A DNA stretch of 64,000 bases from Pseudanabaena frigida. GTDB taxonomy: Bacteria > Cyanobacteriota > Cyanobacteriia > Pseudanabaenales > Pseudanabaenaceae. The position numbers were made by a program, and so were the translations under genes. The notes under the pieces are model-generated. The model saw nothing but the letters and a program-made list of their open reading frames with translations, was not told the DNA's origin and made no database searches. How positions within the stretch are numbered: position 1 is the first letter of the stretch; each line of letters begins with the position of its first letter. The DNA lies in the NCBI GenBank assembly GCA_003242085.1, contig QBML01000024.1, positions 1 to 64,000 of the forward strand, written 5' to 3'. Of this stretch, positions 62,000-64,000 are shown piece by piece.

Positions 62000-64000
62000 A
62001 TGAACATGGAAAAACATACGCTATCTGAACTAAAGTCGGCAATTGTTCGTAATCCTTTAGTAGTTACACCTCAGTCAACTGTCATGGAGGCGATCGCTCA
62101 AATGAGCAGCGTGCGATCGCAATGTACCGCCAATAAAACCGCAACTAGCCAACTTGATGAGATGGCGATAGAAGTACGTTCAAGTTGCGTGTTGGTAATG
62201 GAAAATGAGAAAGCGATCGGCATTATGACCGAGCGGGATGTCGTGCGTCTGAGTGCCGAACAGCAAGCACTCGATCGCCTAGAAATACGTGAAGTAATGA
62301 CTTCGCCCGCGATCGCTTTGAAAGATTCTGCCTTCACTGATTTTTTTGCGGCAATTACTCTACTTCAGCAGCAAAAAATTCGGCATTTGACGATCGTGGA
62401 CGATCGAGATTGCTTGGTGGGAATTGTCACCCACGAAAGTTTGCGTCAAACCTCACGACCAATTGATTTAATGCGCTTGAGGATTGTGTCTGAGGTGATG
62501 ACCCATGACGTAGTTTGTGCTACGCCAGATGATTCGATGTTGGCGATCGCCAAACTGATGGCAACCCACCACATTAGCTCGGTGATGATTGTAAAAGTGA
62601 GCGATCATTCCAGAGAATCCTTGCAAATTCCTCTAGGGATGTTGACTGAGCGCGATATTGTGCAATTTCAAGCCTTGGGTCTAGATCTGCAAAGCTGGAA
62701 GGCTGAGGCGATGATGAGCAGCCCAGTCTTTGCGGTTAAGTCAGAGGACTCCCTATGGCTGGTGCATCAAATTATGGAGCAGCACTTCATCCGTCGGCTA
62801 GCCGTGACGGGTCAGCAAGGAGAATTATTAGGGCTTGTTACCCAAACTAGTTTGCTGCAAGCGCTTAACCCGATCGCACTCTACAATTTGGCGGACGATT
62901 TAGAAAAGAAAGTGTTGCGCCTAGAAGCAGAAAAGTTTGCCTTGCTAGAAAATCGCAACGTGGAATTGGAAAAACAAGTGGAAGCTCGCACGATCGCGCT
63001 CAAAGTTAAAGCGGAGCGAGAGAAGTTAGTCTCAAAGATGGCGTTGCAAATTCGCTCCTCCTTGAGTTTACAGACCATTCTCAATGAAGCTGTGACACAG
63101 GTAAGGCAATTATTAGCTTGCGATCGCGTCAATATTTGGCAGTTTGAAAGCGATTGGCAAGCAAGTGTTGTGGCAGAGTCCACAGACTCAGAATTTTCAT
63201 TAGTGGGAGCGCGAGTTAACGATACTTGCTTTAAACAAGCAATGTCTGAAATTTATCGACAAGGAAAAATTCGGGTAGTCTCAGATATCTATGAGACAGA
63301 AATGGCAGATTGTCATCGCGAGATGCTGATTCGCATCCATACTCGCGCTAAGGTAATAGTCCCGATCATCTGCGATGACCAGCTTTGGGGGGTGATGAAT
63401 ATCTCTGAAAGTCAACATCCGCGCATATGGGACGCAGAAGAGATCGATCTACTCCAAGACATTGCCGTACAGGTAGCGATCGCCATTCAACAAGCCACTA
63501 CTCACCAACAATTACTAGAAGAACTAATTGAGCGCAAAAAAGTTGAACTCAGTCTCCAAAAACTCAATCTATTCTTAGAACAAGAGGTCGAAGAACGCAC
63601 TAAAGCCCTTCGGGCGAGTGAAGCCAACATTCGCGCTATGGTCGAGGCAATTCCAGATTTACTGCTACGGGTTACCCAAGATGGGGAATGTTTAGACTTT
63701 ATCAACTCCGATCACCAAGACCAATTTATAAAGATCCATGAGAATATTGCAGAGGTACTGCCACCAGAGTTATTAGCAAAGCAGCTTACGGTGATCAATC
63801 AAGCGATTGCTACAGGCGATTTACAAGTATATGAGCATCAATTCTCTAAACACGATCATTTATGTTTTGAAGAAGTACGGATCGTGCCCATTAATTTAAA
63901 TGAAGTATTGATTATTGTGCGGGATATCACTAAGCAAAAACAAGTAGAAGCTGCCTTACATACCAGTGAAACCCGATTTCGTCGGGTATTTGAATCTAAC
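62000..64000 (+). CDS. Sensor protein (partial): double CBS pair-GAF(cyanobacteriochrome)-PAS...
   Basis: An open frame of 667 codons that runs off the right edge. Two CBS pairs (about residues 10-150 and 155-295; GIMTERDVVRL, LVGIVTHESL, GMLTERDIVQF, LLGLVTQTSLL) are followed by a coiled coil and a GAF domain (about 350-500). This GAF has a DXCF motif (DTCF, Cys410) and the canonical Cys438-His439 pair (ADCHREM), 28 residues apart, the layout of a DXCF cyanobacteriochrome. A PAS domain of the AIPDLLLRV...FEEVRIVP type (about 535-655) and the start of another follow. By analogy with its three neighbours the missing part should be HisKA-HATPase-REC, but this is not seen. Confidence 0.9.
   Translation, partial: MNMEKHTLSELKSAIVRNPLVVTPQSTVMEAIAQMSSVRSQCTANKTATSQLDEMAIEVRSSCVLVMENEKAIGIMTERDVVRLSAEQQALDRLEIREVMTSPAIALKDSAFTDFFAAITLLQQQKIRHLTIVDDRDCLVGIVTHESLRQTSRPIDLMRLRIVSEVMTHDVVCATPDDSMLAIAKLMATHHISSVMIVKVSDHSRESLQIPLGMLTERDIVQFQALGLDLQSWKAEAMMSSPVFAVKSEDSLWLVHQIMEQHFIRRLAVTGQQGELLGLVTQTSLLQALNPIALYNLADDLEKKVLRLEAEKFALLENRNVELEKQVEARTIALKVKAEREKLVSKMALQIRSSLSLQTILNEAVTQVRQLLACDRVNIWQFESDWQASVVAESTDSEFSLVGARVNDTCFKQAMSEIYRQGKIRVVSDIYETEMADCHREMLIRIHTRAKVIVPIICDDQLWGVMNISESQHPRIWDAEEIDLLQDIAVQVAIAIQQATTHQQLLEELIERKKVELSLQKLNLFLEQEVEERTKALRASEANIRAMVEAIPDLLLRVTQDGECLDFINSDHQDQFIKIHENIAEVLPPELLAKQLTVINQAIATGDLQVYEHQFSKHDHLCFEEVRIVPINLNEVLIIVRDITKQKQVEAALHTSETRFRRVFESN

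Noticed and set aside
1-64000. tRNA, rRNA or known cyanobacterial small RNAs (such as Yfr1)
   Set aside because: No cloverleaf with a T-loop GGTTCRA signature, rRNA-like stretch or Yfr1 core motif was recognised by eye in the intergenic regions; a covariance-model search would be needed to exclude them.

Overview
The window is chromosomal DNA from a cyanobacterium, most likely a Pseudanabaena-like filamentous or thin-celled lineage. The evidence is the constant recurrence of the HIP1 octamer GCGATCGC and the presence of cyanobacterial families: PAP/fibrillin, SepF next to ProC, a KaiB/KaiC-type pair, Rcp1-type response regulator, cyanobacteriochrome-like GAF domains, a DUF1565 beta-helix protein and CHAT-TPR proteins. 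The genus is an inference; the phylum is well supported.

Layout. 1-7.2 kb: a truncated Uma2 gene, SUI1, tsf, a WecA/MraY-family transferase, a second-type rpmJ, a fibrillin and pheT. 7.4-15.4 kb: pipY/yggS, a large hybrid kinase with a DXCF cyanobacteriochrome GAF, sepF, proC and purM. 16.4-26 kb: a TylF-type methyltransferase, an exported beta-helix protein, an amino-acid ABC ATPase, a nucleotidyl cyclase-NACHT-membrane fusion, lhgO and a Ser/Thr kinase-FGE fusion. 26-31 kb: a HEPN gene bracketed by two copies of the 3' end of putA, then putA. 31-35.5 kb: a CHAT-TPR protein and four toxin-antitoxin units, one of them broken and one an orphan. 35.5-40 kb: an iron-type alcohol dehydrogenase, sufE, a small exported protein, clpP and glmM. 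40-64 kb: a signalling island made of a PAS-rich kinase with an adjacent Rcp1-like regulator, a REC-GAF-GGDEF-EAL protein, fabD, a KaiB-like/KaiC-like operon, and four successive CBS-PAS(-GAF) kinases, the last running off the window.

Working together. The 40-64 kb island combines possible bilin light sensing (DXCF and canonical Cys-His GAF domains), CBS domains that usually bind adenosine nucleotides, a KaiC-type ATPase with KaiB, and c-di-GMP turnover. I infer a light/energy/time signalling hub; this is the strongest candidate here for an undescribed system. The 20-36 kb part looks like a scattered set of defence or conflict genes (cyclase-NACHT, HEPN, CHAT, toxin-antitoxin).

The intergenic DNA carries many near-perfect palindromes whose stems differ from site to site but stay self-complementary. 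Two classes have conserved outer arms: two 104-nt elements (8.4 and 14.2 kb) and two elements of about 112-116 nt (16.0 and 61.9 kb). No rRNA, tRNA, CRISPR array, complete insertion sequence or phage gene was recognised.
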